This document shows positions 6,449 through 12,142 of a stretch of 14,964 bases of DNA, piece by piece (position 1 is the stretch's first letter; every line of letters begins with the position of its first letter). The stretch is from JBCCHY01 sp039028495 (GTDB lineage Bacteria; Patescibacteriota; Saccharimonadia; Saccharimonadales; VXPC01): positions 1-14,964 of the forward strand of contig JBCCHY010000024.1 of assembly GCA_039028495.1 (NCBI GenBank), read 5' to 3'. Position numbers and translations under genes: made by a program. The notes beneath the pieces are model-generated. The model was given only the letters and a program-made list of their open reading frames with translations. It was not told the origin of the DNA and did not search any database.

Positions 6449-6853
6449 TTAGCGCCCCAAAGCCTCAAATGCTTCAGCGCATATAGGGTTTCTGCTCACA
6501 TGCATTTCAGATACTAGTCGCTCCGACATATCAATTCCACGTTTATGTACTGTGCAGGCGCCGCTACGTAAATCCAGTGTAATCTTGTTACCCTCTGGGA
6601 CTTGGCCAATAACCGATATAACGTCCTTATCAAAGAATCTATCTGCAACGTCAGTACCCCCGTCGTAGAGTATCGAACCGTTTAAAAACAGCTCAGCCTG
6701 CTCTGCTTTAACAGGTGGTTGATTACCCTCGTCACTTGAACAGCGGTCAAACAAGCTAATCATTACCACTATGCCCATAATGGCGCCAGCAGCGTACCTA
6801 ACAACTAGGTTGCTTCTTTTTTCAAACCTTCTTTGGCTATTGTATTTGGACAT
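6449..6853 (-). CDS. Membrane-anchored protein, paralogue of downstream gene
   Basis: A 134-residue protein with a strongly basic start (MSKYNSQRRFEKRS), a membrane segment at about 17-34, and a short outer domain. Cysteines are C38 just after the membrane segment, C100 in SGACT and C125 in ICAEAF. The last two sit in the same motif order as in the downstream paralogue. C38 is not preceded by a clear lipobox. No domain family was recognised. An AAGAAG close to the ATG is a weak ribosome site, and a good promoter with a leader of roughly 17-20 bases lies upstream. This promoter is back-to-back with a plus-strand -10 box, pointing to divergent transcription toward the structured RNA candidate at 6991-7170. 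Confidence 0.65.
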   Translation of the reverse strand: MSKYNSQRRFEKRSNLVVRYAAGAIMGIVVMISLFDRCSSDEGNQPPVKAEQAELFLNGSILYDGGTDVADRFFDKDVISVIGQVPEGNKITLDLRSGACTVHKRGIDMSERLVSEMHVSRNPICAEAFEALGR

Positions 6854-6877
6854 TTTCTTCTTGGTTCGTAGGTGTTA

Positions 6878-6906
6878 ATAATACAATAAAAACATGTATA
6901 ATGCAA
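6878..6906 (-). promoter_or_regulatory. Promoter of the paralogue pair
   Basis: Minus-strand TTGCAT (6906-6901), a 17-base spacer and TATTAT (6883-6878) precede the gene starting at 6853. The -35 box overlaps the plus-strand TATAAT, so the two promoters could interfere with one another. Confidence 0.6.
6897..6902 (+). promoter_or_regulatory. Perfect -10 box facing the RNA element
   Basis: TATAAT on the plus strand would place a transcription start near 6909. No good -35 box lies 16-18 bases upstream. It is the best candidate for producing a plus-strand transcript through 6991-7170. Confidence 0.4.
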
Positions 6907-6990
6907 TTAGGACTACTCGAGCTATGTCCTCCTGGGCTCAGGCTCGAACCTAGTAAGCTCTCGGTGTAGGCCCCTAAAACCTATCTCGCA
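6903..6990 (+). other. Gene-free leader of the first RNA element
   Basis: No protein frame is supported here. The stretch contains AGGAC/GTCCT (6909-6913, 6926-6930), TAGG/CCTA around CCCTAAAAC (6967-6983), and CAATTAGG (6904-6911), which is the exact complement of CCTAATTG at 7144-7151. A CCTAAAACC variant of the motif repeated in the other gene-free stretch occurs at 6973. It may be the 5' part of the RNA. Confidence 0.35.
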
Positions 6991-7170
6991 CTAAACCATG
7001 CTTAATTTCAGATTCTGAGCTCATTTGGAATTTATCTGCGAGAAACGCAAAGGAGGTGTGCAAGTGGCACTCCGACTGCGTCTCGCAGCAGAAAATATCC
7101 AAAGTAGCCAGAGAGGCAAACAAAAAGGGGGGCTTTTGCCGACCCTAATTGTTTGCCGGTCTGGGTTTAA
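6991..7170 (+). ncRNA. Structured RNA candidate, copy A
   Basis: The core is bounded by CTAAACC (6991-6997) and GGGTTTA (7163-7169), which can pair over six bases. A long arm starts TTTGGAATTT (7024-7033) with AAAT-a-TCCAAA (7093-7103, one bulged A). It continues with CTGCGAGA/TCTCGCAG (7036-7043, 7081-7088), CGCA/TGCG (7046-7049, 7077-7080), and an end hairpin GG-t-GTGC-AAGTG-GCAC-t-CC (7055-7073). A second hairpin is GGCAAA/TTTGCC (7115-7120, 7135-7140); GGCAAACAA can instead pair with TTGTTTGCC (7149-7157). The same order of elements, with the same bulge and end hairpin, occurs in copy B at 12143-12326. The RNA would run antisense into the stop codon of the gene at 7167. A plus-strand frame overlapping here is not considered coding. 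The family is not recognised. Confidence 0.55.
7122..7145 (-). terminator. Possible intrinsic terminator
   Basis: Read on the minus strand after the stop of the gene at 7167-7589: GGG, a TC bulge, GGC, an AAAA loop, GCCCCC, then a C and five Ts. The stem is short and bulged. The same bases also form part of RNA copy A on the other strand, so the terminator role is uncertain. Confidence 0.4.
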
Positions 7171-7589
7171 GCAGCGCAGGCGGTGTCCCAGGCAGCTTGA
7201 TGCTTAGCCCGCTGGTCAGCAACCCATTTTTTCATGGCTGCTTCTTGGTCATCACCGTATTTTTCTTCGCCCTCTTGCTCTAGTAGTTCTAGAGCGGTGT
7301 AGTAATCAGCTCTTTCTAGCAGGTGCACATAAGCGATTTTGCCACTAATCAGATAGTCGTCGTCATGGACCTGGCCCTCGGGACCGAACTCTGAGCCGTG
7401 TTCCATCTCCTCTTTGATGCCTTGAGCAAGCTGACCTAGGTCCACACGATCCCAGTCAACGCCGATTTGATCGCCGATTTCTTTGGCGTGCTTGAGCGTT
7501 AGCCCGGGATTTTTCTTTGTGTAGTCTTTTGTATAGAAGTGATCAGTTAGATCCTGTTGTGCCTGAGTGTCCTCAATATAGTCTGACAT
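7167..7589 (-). CDS. DUF5661-like protein
   Basis: A soluble, acidic 140-residue protein resembling DUF5661. The cues are the helix LKHAKEIGDQIGVDWDRVDLGQLAQGIKEEMEHG near residues 32-65, whose end matches the family's 'G-x-x-x-E-x-E-H-G' pattern, and a C-terminal ADYYTALELLEQE (about 93-105), like the 'YY..L...E.E' seen in that family. The biochemical role of the family is unknown. The start ATG follows GAGGT at a short distance and lies about 28 bases after a perfect -10 box, so this message has a leader, unlike several neighbours. Its TAA stop lies within the conserved GGGTTTA of RNA copy A on the opposite strand. It is divergent from the LEA-like gene at 7677. Confidence 0.7.
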   Translation of the reverse strand: MSDYIEDTQAQQDLTDHFYTKDYTKKNPGLTLKHAKEIGDQIGVDWDRVDLGQLAQGIKEEMEHGSEFGPEGQVHDDDYLISGKIAYVHLLERADYYTALELLEQEGEEKYGDDQEAAMKKWVADQRAKHQAAWDTACAA

Positions 7590-7617
7590 TTGTACCTCGC
7601 ATTTTATTTCCGAGTTA

Positions 7618-7626
7618 ATTATACCA
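7618..7626 (-). promoter_or_regulatory. Extended -10 promoter
   Basis: Minus-strand TGG-TATAAT (7626-7618) is a consensus extended -10 element about 28 bases before the ATG at 7589. No clear -35 box is seen. Confidence 0.6.
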
Positions 7627-7676
7627 AGCTAGTGTGAATTTGCTGTATAGTTGATGCATAGGCTAAGGAGGATACT

Positions 7677-7967
7677 ATGCTTAACAAAATGAAAGATATG
7701 GCCGGAGATGCCATGGATAAAGCAAAAGATATGGCTGGCGACGCAGCTGGCATGGCCGGCGGTGCTGCAGGGGCTGCCAAGGATGCAGCTGGCGGAGCGA
7801 CAGACGCTGCTGGCGGTGTAGTTGGCAAAGTGGCCGGAATGGCTGGCGATACAGGTGCAAAAGCTGCCGACGTAGCTGGCACGGTTGCTGACAAAGTAAC
7901 AGACGCCATACCAGGCGAAAAAGACGACGAAATGGCAAAAAAGCTATTCGGCGACAAAATCGACTAA
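7677..7967 (+). CDS. Ala/Gly-rich LEA-like repeat protein
   Basis: A 96-residue low-complexity protein built of short repeats with Ala, Gly, Lys, Asp and Met, for example MKDMAGDAMDKAKDMAGDAA, predicted to form an amphipathic helix. The C-terminus becomes more charged (GEKDDEMAKKLFGDKID). This resembles LEA-type or CsbD-like stress proteins and some small mycobacterial antitoxin-like proteins in composition; exact homology cannot be claimed. A very strong Shine-Dalgarno sequence, AAGGAGGA at 7665-7672, precedes the ATG by 4 bases, and TATAGT at 7646-7651 is a possible -10 box. A textbook terminator follows, so it is a single-gene unit that may be highly expressed. Minus-strand frames in the same DNA are shadows of the repeat. 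Confidence 0.8.
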   Translation: MLNKMKDMAGDAMDKAKDMAGDAAGMAGGAAGAAKDAAGGATDAAGGVVGKVAGMAGDTGAKAADVAGTVADKVTDAIPGEKDDEMAKKLFGDKID

Positions 7968-7987
7968 ACTACAGTTTTGTCTGAGTG

Positions 7988-8017
7988 AAACAGGGCTTAA
8001 ATTCTAGCCCTGTTTTT
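7988..8017 (+). terminator. Intrinsic terminator
   Basis: A perfect 10-bp stem AAACAGGGCT/AGCCCTGTTT (7988-7997, 8006-8015) with an 8-base loop runs into TTTTT. It follows the stop of the LEA-like gene by 20 bases. Confidence 0.9.
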
Positions 8018-8065
8018 ATTTGGCAAGAGACTATAGTCATGGGCTCTCGACTCAAAAGCTTATGC

Positions 8066-8094
8066 TTGAGTTTGAGGTGCCCCCAAAGTACTAT
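8066..8094 (+). promoter_or_regulatory. Leaderless promoter
   Basis: TTGAGT (8066-8071), a 17-base spacer and TACTAT (8089-8094) are followed by 8 bases and the ATG at 8103. A CTCAA...TTGAG imperfect inverted repeat (8051-8070) touches the -35 box and might be an operator. Confidence 0.55.
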
Positions 8095-8102
8095 CAATCA
8101 TA

Positions 8103-8528
8103 ATGAGCAACACCTATAGCAACTTGGTTGACACAATGGCCGGACGTAAAGTAGATGTCCGTGGTCTAACAGGCCTGCAGGTATTTGATACTGAGCTAGC
8201 TTATGAGATAGAGGTAGGTAATGCTGGGTCAGATCGCTCGCCCTTTTCCAGCCTGGAGCACATTCCTGAAGGGTCCGAGGCCCGCATAGCCACAATGTGT
8301 AAAGATACTATGCGCTGGGTGCTACTCTGCTCTGGGGTTAGACATCCTGTCTATTTGCCCCTTGGGACAGACATCGAGACACTATTACCTAGCCCCTTGC
8401 TACCCGGAGCCACAAGAGAGCCTGCATGCCGGGTATCCGGTCACGGCATGCCTATAGCTGCTGAGGGAGACAGCACGCTCTCAGAGCCAGCCGTCAGACA
8501 CGATCAGCTAGTCCTGACTGGAGTCTGA
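8103..8528 (+). CDS. Hypothetical protein, 141 aa
   Basis: A 141-residue soluble protein with no recognised family, signal peptide or membrane segment. Residues about 15-65 look folded (KVDVRGLTGLQVFDTELAYE), whereas the C-terminal 50 residues are rich in Pro, Gly and Ser and probably flexible. The ATG is supported by a -35/-10 pair ending 8 bases upstream and lacks a Shine-Dalgarno sequence, so the mRNA is probably leaderless. It converges with the TlpA-like gene with 8 bases between the stop codons. Inside the coding region GCATGCC and GGCATGC (8424-8430, 8445-8451) form an inverted repeat. Confidence 0.6.
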   Translation: MSNTYSNLVDTMAGRKVDVRGLTGLQVFDTELAYEIEVGNAGSDRSPFSSLEHIPEGSEARIATMCKDTMRWVLLCSGVRHPVYLPLGTDIETLLPSPLLPGATREPACRVSGHGMPIAAEGDSTLSEPAVRHDQLVLTGV

Positions 8529-8536
8529 TTCAACAC

Positions 8537-9136
8537 TCAGCTGCTGCCAAGTAGTCTCTGGAATATCGAGTCATCAACATCACCCGTGTGGATGTCTATG
8601 AGTGACCCATCATTCCCGATCAGTATATGCGTGTTGGTGTAGCCAACTCCCCATGCCCTGCTAACTAGCCCCTGTTCGTCGTAGGCGACAAAGAAATCGA
8701 ATCCCTTGCCATCAACATAGTTGTCGACTTTGTCTCTCGTTTCGTTTAGATTGACCTCGACTATATGGACACGGTCGCTGTATTTACTAAACAGATCATT
8801 CTGAACGGGTAGATTACGCCTACAGTTTGGACACCAAGAAGCCCAGAAACCCACCATGGTTGGGCGATCTTTGGCCAGATCAGACAGCTTGACCTTCGTA
8901 CCCCGCGTTGTCTCTACTTCAAAGTCAGCTACCTGCAGCGCAAACTCTTTTTCGACGTCGTCACTGCTAAGAGCTACTGGGCCATTGCCGGCCGCAGGGG
9001 TTATGACAGTCTCAGTGCTGCTCGCTGATACTTCTGCACCTGCGCCACTCAGATCGGGCGAGCTATCCGGTCTGGCAATGATAAATATACCTATGAGCGC
9101 ACCTATTAAACCTATCGCTACTAAAAATCCCTTCAT
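8537..9136 (-). CDS. Membrane-anchored TlpA-like thioredoxin
   Basis: A 199-residue extracytoplasmic thiol-disulphide oxidoreductase. Residues 1-22 form a signal anchor (MKGFLVAIGLIGALIGIFII), 23-65 a Ser/Ala-rich linker, and about 67-195 a thioredoxin fold of the TlpA/ResA/AhpC-TSA type with FWASWCPNCRRNLP at 97-110; C102 and C105 are the redox pair. The usual cis-proline before the last strand (normally near G-x-P-T-T) is replaced by N168 in GYTNTHILI. The ATG at 9136 is chosen because AAGGAGAGG lies 9 bases upstream and it begins one base after the DUF3179 stop; a longer start at 9160 would overlap that gene. As last gene of the ccdA operon it is the likely recipient of electrons from CcdA. 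Confidence 0.9.
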   Translation of the reverse strand: MKGFLVAIGLIGALIGIFIIARPDSSPDLSGAGAEVSASSTETVITPAAGNGPVALSSDDVEKEFALQVADFEVETTRGTKVKLSDLAKDRPTMVGFWASWCPNCRRNLPVQNDLFSKYSDRVHIVEVNLNETRDKVDNYVDGKGFDFFVAYDEQGLVSRAWGVGYTNTHILIGNDGSLIDIHTGDVDDSIFQRLLGSS

Positions 9137-9137
9137 G

Positions 9138-10175
9138 TTACACAGCCTCTCCTTGCTCATTAATCACTACTGCGCTATCTCTATCCTGGTGCTGAGCAGC
9201 CCACGAAAACCACATCTCAAAATAAAACGGTATCTCCTGATCGCTAGACGTAATCGTTAGCTCTCCGTCCTGCTTGGATATGACTATCTCGGTATCAGCC
9301 TGGCTAGAGTACGTGATGGTCTCACCATTAGTTAGGCGCTCCCATGGCAAGGCATAGCTCGTTCCCTCATGACGAAAGGCTGCAAAAATCTCTTTGATTG
9401 GGTAGCTCGTATCGACTTCTGATGGTCTATAGAAGAATCTGTCGTTTTCATCATAGCCAGCATAGGGGTTGCGGTCATAGTTGCGGTCATGCCCTGTATT
9501 CGTTGATAGAATTAGTGCATCCGGGTGCCTCTGTTTGATTTCACCAACTGTTAGCAGCTGAAACTTTACTAGGTCTAGAGTAGTGCCTAGTTTTTGGCCC
9601 ACAACTGCCTCGCCGGTTGCCTGCTGCCAGAGTGTCTCTGTGGCGACGTCATACATGATCATATTGCTTTCACGTAGATACCCACTGACACGCAGCTCAA
9701 TCGTCTCATTGTCAACATCACGATCAAATATAAGAGCGCTGCCGCAAAGAGGGCAGAATGTAACTGCTATGTTTTTGCCGTCTACTGTATCGTTGACGAT
9801 CTCGTGCCAGTTGAGGATATTGTATGGGTAGACACGCGTCTGGGTCTGGCCTTCGTACACGATGGCTTGTACAGAGTCATCTATTTCTGTCTCTCTTATG
9901 TTATCGAAAACTGGATTTAAAAGTGCCGGTATACCGTCCTTGCCAGGTCCACCACTGATTATCTGAGATACATCTACACTGGCATTTGCGAAATCTGTCG
10001 ATGGGAAAAACGATCTCAGGCTAGAATCGACCTGCACTTGAGCAGACTCCGAGCTAGTGCCGGTAGTTGTTTCCCGCTGAGCTGAATCGTCCCCGAGACC
10101 CCCCGCTATGAGAAGAATTGCCAGCACTGCCGTTAGACCAGCAATGAGTAGTGCGATCAGTTTAGTTTTGGGCAT
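9138..10175 (-). CDS. DUF3179 domain protein, membrane anchored
   Basis: A 345-residue protein with an N-terminal membrane anchor (about 5-26), a Ser/Thr-rich linker, and a full DUF3179 domain. Family motifs are GGPGKDGIPALLNPVF (75-90), RVYPYNILNWHEIVND (114-129), VTFCPLCGSALIFDR (138-152) with C141 and C144, SGYLRESNMIMYD (about 164-176), and TETLWQQATGEAV just after. The biochemical role of DUF3179 is unknown; the conserved C-P-x-C suggests metal or redox chemistry outside the membrane, and the position between ccdA and a thioredoxin-like gene supports this by association only. AGGAGGAG at 10185-10178 overlaps the ccdA stop codon, so translation is probably coupled. Confidence 0.9.
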   Translation of the reverse strand: MPKTKLIALLIAGLTAVLAILLIAGGLGDDSAQRETTTGTSSESAQVQVDSSLRSFFPSTDFANASVDVSQIISGGPGKDGIPALLNPVFDNIRETEIDDSVQAIVYEGQTQTRVYPYNILNWHEIVNDTVDGKNIAVTFCPLCGSALIFDRDVDNETIELRVSGYLRESNMIMYDVATETLWQQATGEAVVGQKLGTTLDLVKFQLLTVGEIKQRHPDALILSTNTGHDRNYDRNPYAGYDENDRFFYRPSEVDTSYPIKEIFAAFRHEGTSYALPWERLTNGETITYSSQADTEIVISKQDGELTITSSDQEIPFYFEMWFSWAAQHQDRDSAVVINEQGEAV

Positions 10176-10183
10176 GTCTCCTC

Positions 10184-10915
10184 CTAGTCCGTTAGGTTAT
10201 ACTCTAGCTCGACTATGCCGTCGTAAATGCCTTTTTCGATCAGCCATGCTTCGAAATCTTTGTCCCAGCCAAGCATAATACCTACACCGACCAGTATGAA
10301 TATGATGGCAATAACTCGCTTGAAGAGTCCCTTTGGATCACTGAGAACCCCAAGCTTCTGGGTTAGCTTCTGTCCGTAAATTGCTATTAGCATGAGTGGT
10401 ATCGCGAGGCCAATCGAGTACGTTATAAGATACACCAGGCCGGTGACGTAGCTATCGGGCTCTGCGATTATGCCCAGGATTGCTCCGTAAGTCGGGCTAC
10501 AGCTTAGGAATATTGGCCCTAGACTAGCGCCGATCAATATATCGCCGATTGCACCGCCTCTCTGCATGCCTTTGGCAAGCAGTTTATTCGAGGAGCCGCC
10601 TAGGTTGAGTCGTGCGCTCAAACGCTCCCATATTTCGGGGAATAGCGTAACAACACCAAAGCCAACGAGTATAGAGCCAGTGATCCATTTCCAGGCAGAA
10701 TCCGGTATACCCAGCGCACCTGAACCGACCCGTAGGAGCAGGGTAAATACAACAATAGAAATGATTAGCGCACTAATCACGCGTACTGGTTTAGCGAGCG
10801 ATTTACCCGTCGTGCTGCCACCAATAATTACAGGTAGTAGTGGTAGCGTGCAGGGTGCCAGGACGGTTAAGCCCCCAGCGATTAACGATGTTAGTAAATA
10901 TCCTAATTCAAACAA
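10184..10915 (-). CDS. ccdA: CcdA-type thiol-disulphide membrane transporter
   Basis: A 243-residue, roughly six-segment membrane protein of the CcdA/DsbD family, which moves reducing power from cytoplasmic thioredoxin to thiol proteins outside the membrane. The two family cysteines are C22 in LAPCTLPLLP and C139 in FLSCSPTYG. The length is typical of CcdA, with no DsbD-type end domains. Translation probably starts at TTG 10915: AAGGTG (10929-10924) lies 8 bases upstream. A promoter and a 7-bp inverted repeat precede it. Downstream genes are DUF3179 (8-base gap) and the TlpA-like thioredoxin (1-base gap), giving an operon for extracytoplasmic thiol chemistry. Cytochrome c maturation is not supported, since no haem-lyase genes are seen. 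Confidence 0.9.
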   Translation of the reverse strand: MFELGYLLTSLIAGGLTVLAPCTLPLLPVIIGGSTTGKSLAKPVRVISALIISIVVFTLLLRVGSGALGIPDSAWKWITGSILVGFGVVTLFPEIWERLSARLNLGGSSNKLLAKGMQRGGAIGDILIGASLGPIFLSCSPTYGAILGIIAEPDSYVTGLVYLITYSIGLAIPLMLIAIYGQKLTQKLGVLSDPKGLFKRVIAIIFILVGVGIMLGWDKDFEAWLIEKGIYDGIVELEYNLTD

Positions 10916-10948
10916 ACTTATTCACCTTGTTTATTCAGTATGAAGAGT

Positions 10949-10976
10949 ATTATACGAGATAGCTATACAAAGTAAA
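10949..10976 (-). promoter_or_regulatory. Promoter of the ccdA operon
   Basis: Minus-strand TTTACT (10976-10971), a 16-base spacer and a perfect TATAAT (10954-10949). The start would be near 10941, leaving a leader of about 26 bases that includes the AAGGTG ribosome site. Confidence 0.6.
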
Positions 10977-10987
10977 GCTACTTTACT
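10971..10987. repeat. Inverted repeat over the -35 box, possible operator
   Basis: AGTAAAG-CTA-CTTTACT is a perfect 7-bp inverted repeat. It covers the -35 box of the ccdA promoter and the stop codon of the preceding gene. Low GC and no T-run argue against a terminator; a repressor site is possible. Confidence 0.4.
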
Positions 10988-11891
10988 CGATGATTCTAGC
11001 AATGGGTGTCATGTAGTCAGCCGTGAACTCGATCGGTACAGGCACGCCAACATTAGTCAAACCAGATACTGTACCCTCCATAAAGAATATCCCCCATGGC
11101 TCACGCCCTGTCGGGTCTACTCCATCAATATCTGGCTCTATGCTAATCCGTACAGTGGACCCCCCAGAGCTTCTTAGGGATAGTGGTGGTGCCAGTAGGC
11201 CAGGTCGACCAGCTATAAAGTCTTCGCCCGGGAATGGATACGCTGGTTCATCACCAGAATATTGATTAGAGTCATCAGGCCAGTTGGGGCTCTCAAACCT
11301 GCCGATAGATAGCATCTCCTCGCGGTGCTCTACCCAGCCTTCGTATGTCCAGCCGTCCGGTAGCTGTTCAAGCTTTAGCGAGCTGGACTCATTGGGTTCA
11401 TCATAAAACCAAACTCCTGAGGACTCTAAGCTACCCTCGCCATTTGTGGGCGTAGCCAAGATGAAAGAGCCCTGGGCTCCGTTAATATTCACAGGAAAGC
11501 GTAGCTCCGCGCTACCACCCGACCAATTACCTTCTAGCACTATCGGACCTGTTGGGGATAATGGAGCACTACTAGCCTCTACGCTGACCTCAAACAGTGT
11601 CTCGAGTGTCAGCTCCGAGTCAATAACGATCCCCAGCGACTCCTCTGCCGGGTCAATCTGCTCATCAAATTTCTGGTAGACACCGTTATCCCGTCGCCAT
11701 AGTATGTATTGCCCCTTCTCGATTGGCGGCAAATTACTAAATGTCATTTCAAGTGCTACGGGAGTAAACTCTGGCTCTGTTTCTACTTCTTGCCCACCTG
11801 ATAAATACAGGTAAATACTAAGGACAAAACCAGCTACAAAGATAGCAACTCCCAGCCAAACAAGAATTCTACCCGACTGAAAAACCCTCAT
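10983..11891 (-). CDS. Membrane-anchored ectodomain protein, possibly anti-sigma-like
   Basis: A 302-residue protein with a short basic N-terminus, one membrane segment (about 9-31), and a cysteine-free, beta-rich outer domain. The phrases GSFILATPTNG, SGVWFYDEP, LPDGWTYEGWVEH and FPGEDFI are reminiscent of extracellular domains annotated in other bacteria as anti-sigma-K-like (RskA-like), but no sigma-binding N-terminal part or sigma-factor gene is present, so that link is weak. The ATG is immediately preceded by an extended -10 box with 7 bases between, indicating a leaderless message. It is transcribed in the same direction as the ccdA operon, which has its own promoter, so it may be functionally separate. 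Confidence 0.7.
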   Translation of the reverse strand: MRVFQSGRILVWLGVAIFVAGFVLSIYLYLSGGQEVETEPEFTPVALEMTFSNLPPIEKGQYILWRRDNGVYQKFDEQIDPAEESLGIVIDSELTLETLFEVSVEASSAPLSPTGPIVLEGNWSGGSAELRFPVNINGAQGSFILATPTNGEGSLESSGVWFYDEPNESSSLKLEQLPDGWTYEGWVEHREEMLSIGRFESPNWPDDSNQYSGDEPAYPFPGEDFIAGRPGLLAPPLSLRSSGGSTVRISIEPDIDGVDPTGREPWGIFFMEGTVSGLTNVGVPVPIEFTADYMTPIARIIE

Positions 11892-11898
11892 AACGCTT

Positions 11899-11907
11899 AT
11901 TCTAACA
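11899..11907 (-). promoter_or_regulatory. Leaderless extended -10 promoter
   Basis: Minus-strand TGT-TAGAAT (11907-11899) is followed by 7 bases and the ATG at 11891. No clear -35 box is seen, which is common for extended -10 promoters. Confidence 0.6.
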
Positions 11908-12142
11908 TGGATAGCAGAGGTTAGACGTAAGACAGCAGAATATAGAATTCCCTTCAGGCCTAAACCCTTAAGCTCGAGTGCATGCAGAAAAATTGCTACC
12001 CAGTGAGGCTCACACTCAGAGCTAATTTGTTAGTTCTTGATAAGAAACCTAAGAAAGGAATAGTAATACTGAGCACCTATCCTAAACCTCAGACACAGAG
12101 CTAGAATCGAATCTCTCTATACAACCAGATTTTGTAACACTG
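11908..12142. other. Gene-free stretch with repeated CCTAAACC motif
   Basis: No protein frame is supported in this stretch. It holds CCTAAACC at 11959 and 12081, before a third copy at 12146 in the RNA element; each is complementary to GGTTTAGG near 12317-12324. Small hairpins include GTGA-GGC-TCAC, TTCTT-GAT-AAGAA and CTGAG...CTCAG. A plus-strand TAGAAT (11943-11948) could be a -10 box for a longer RNA of about 370 bases ending at the 12143-12326 element, but its -35 box is poor. Confidence 0.4.

Noticed and set aside
6940..7025. tRNA- or 5S-rRNA-like words on the minus strand (GGTTCGAGCC, a TTTAGGG loop on a five-pair stem, GAGCTCAGAA...TTAAGC)
   Set aside because: No proper D arm, T stem or acceptor stem could be built, and the 5S-like words are too close together for a 5S fold. 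The plus-strand RNA fold shared with 12143-12326 explains the region better.
7117..7149. tmRNA-like tag frame GCA AAC ... TAA
   Set aside because: The encoded tag would not end in the usual hydrophobic Ala-Ala residues, and the tRNA-like ends and conserved tmRNA words are absent; copy B has no matching frame.
8424..8451. GCATGCC/GGCATGC inverted repeat as a regulatory site
   Set aside because: It lies inside the coding region of a hypothetical gene and shows no promoter or T-run; it may be chance.
11959..11968. Telomere-like CCCTAAA words
   Set aside because: They are not in tandem, and they are better explained as partners of the GGGTTTAGG end of the RNA element.
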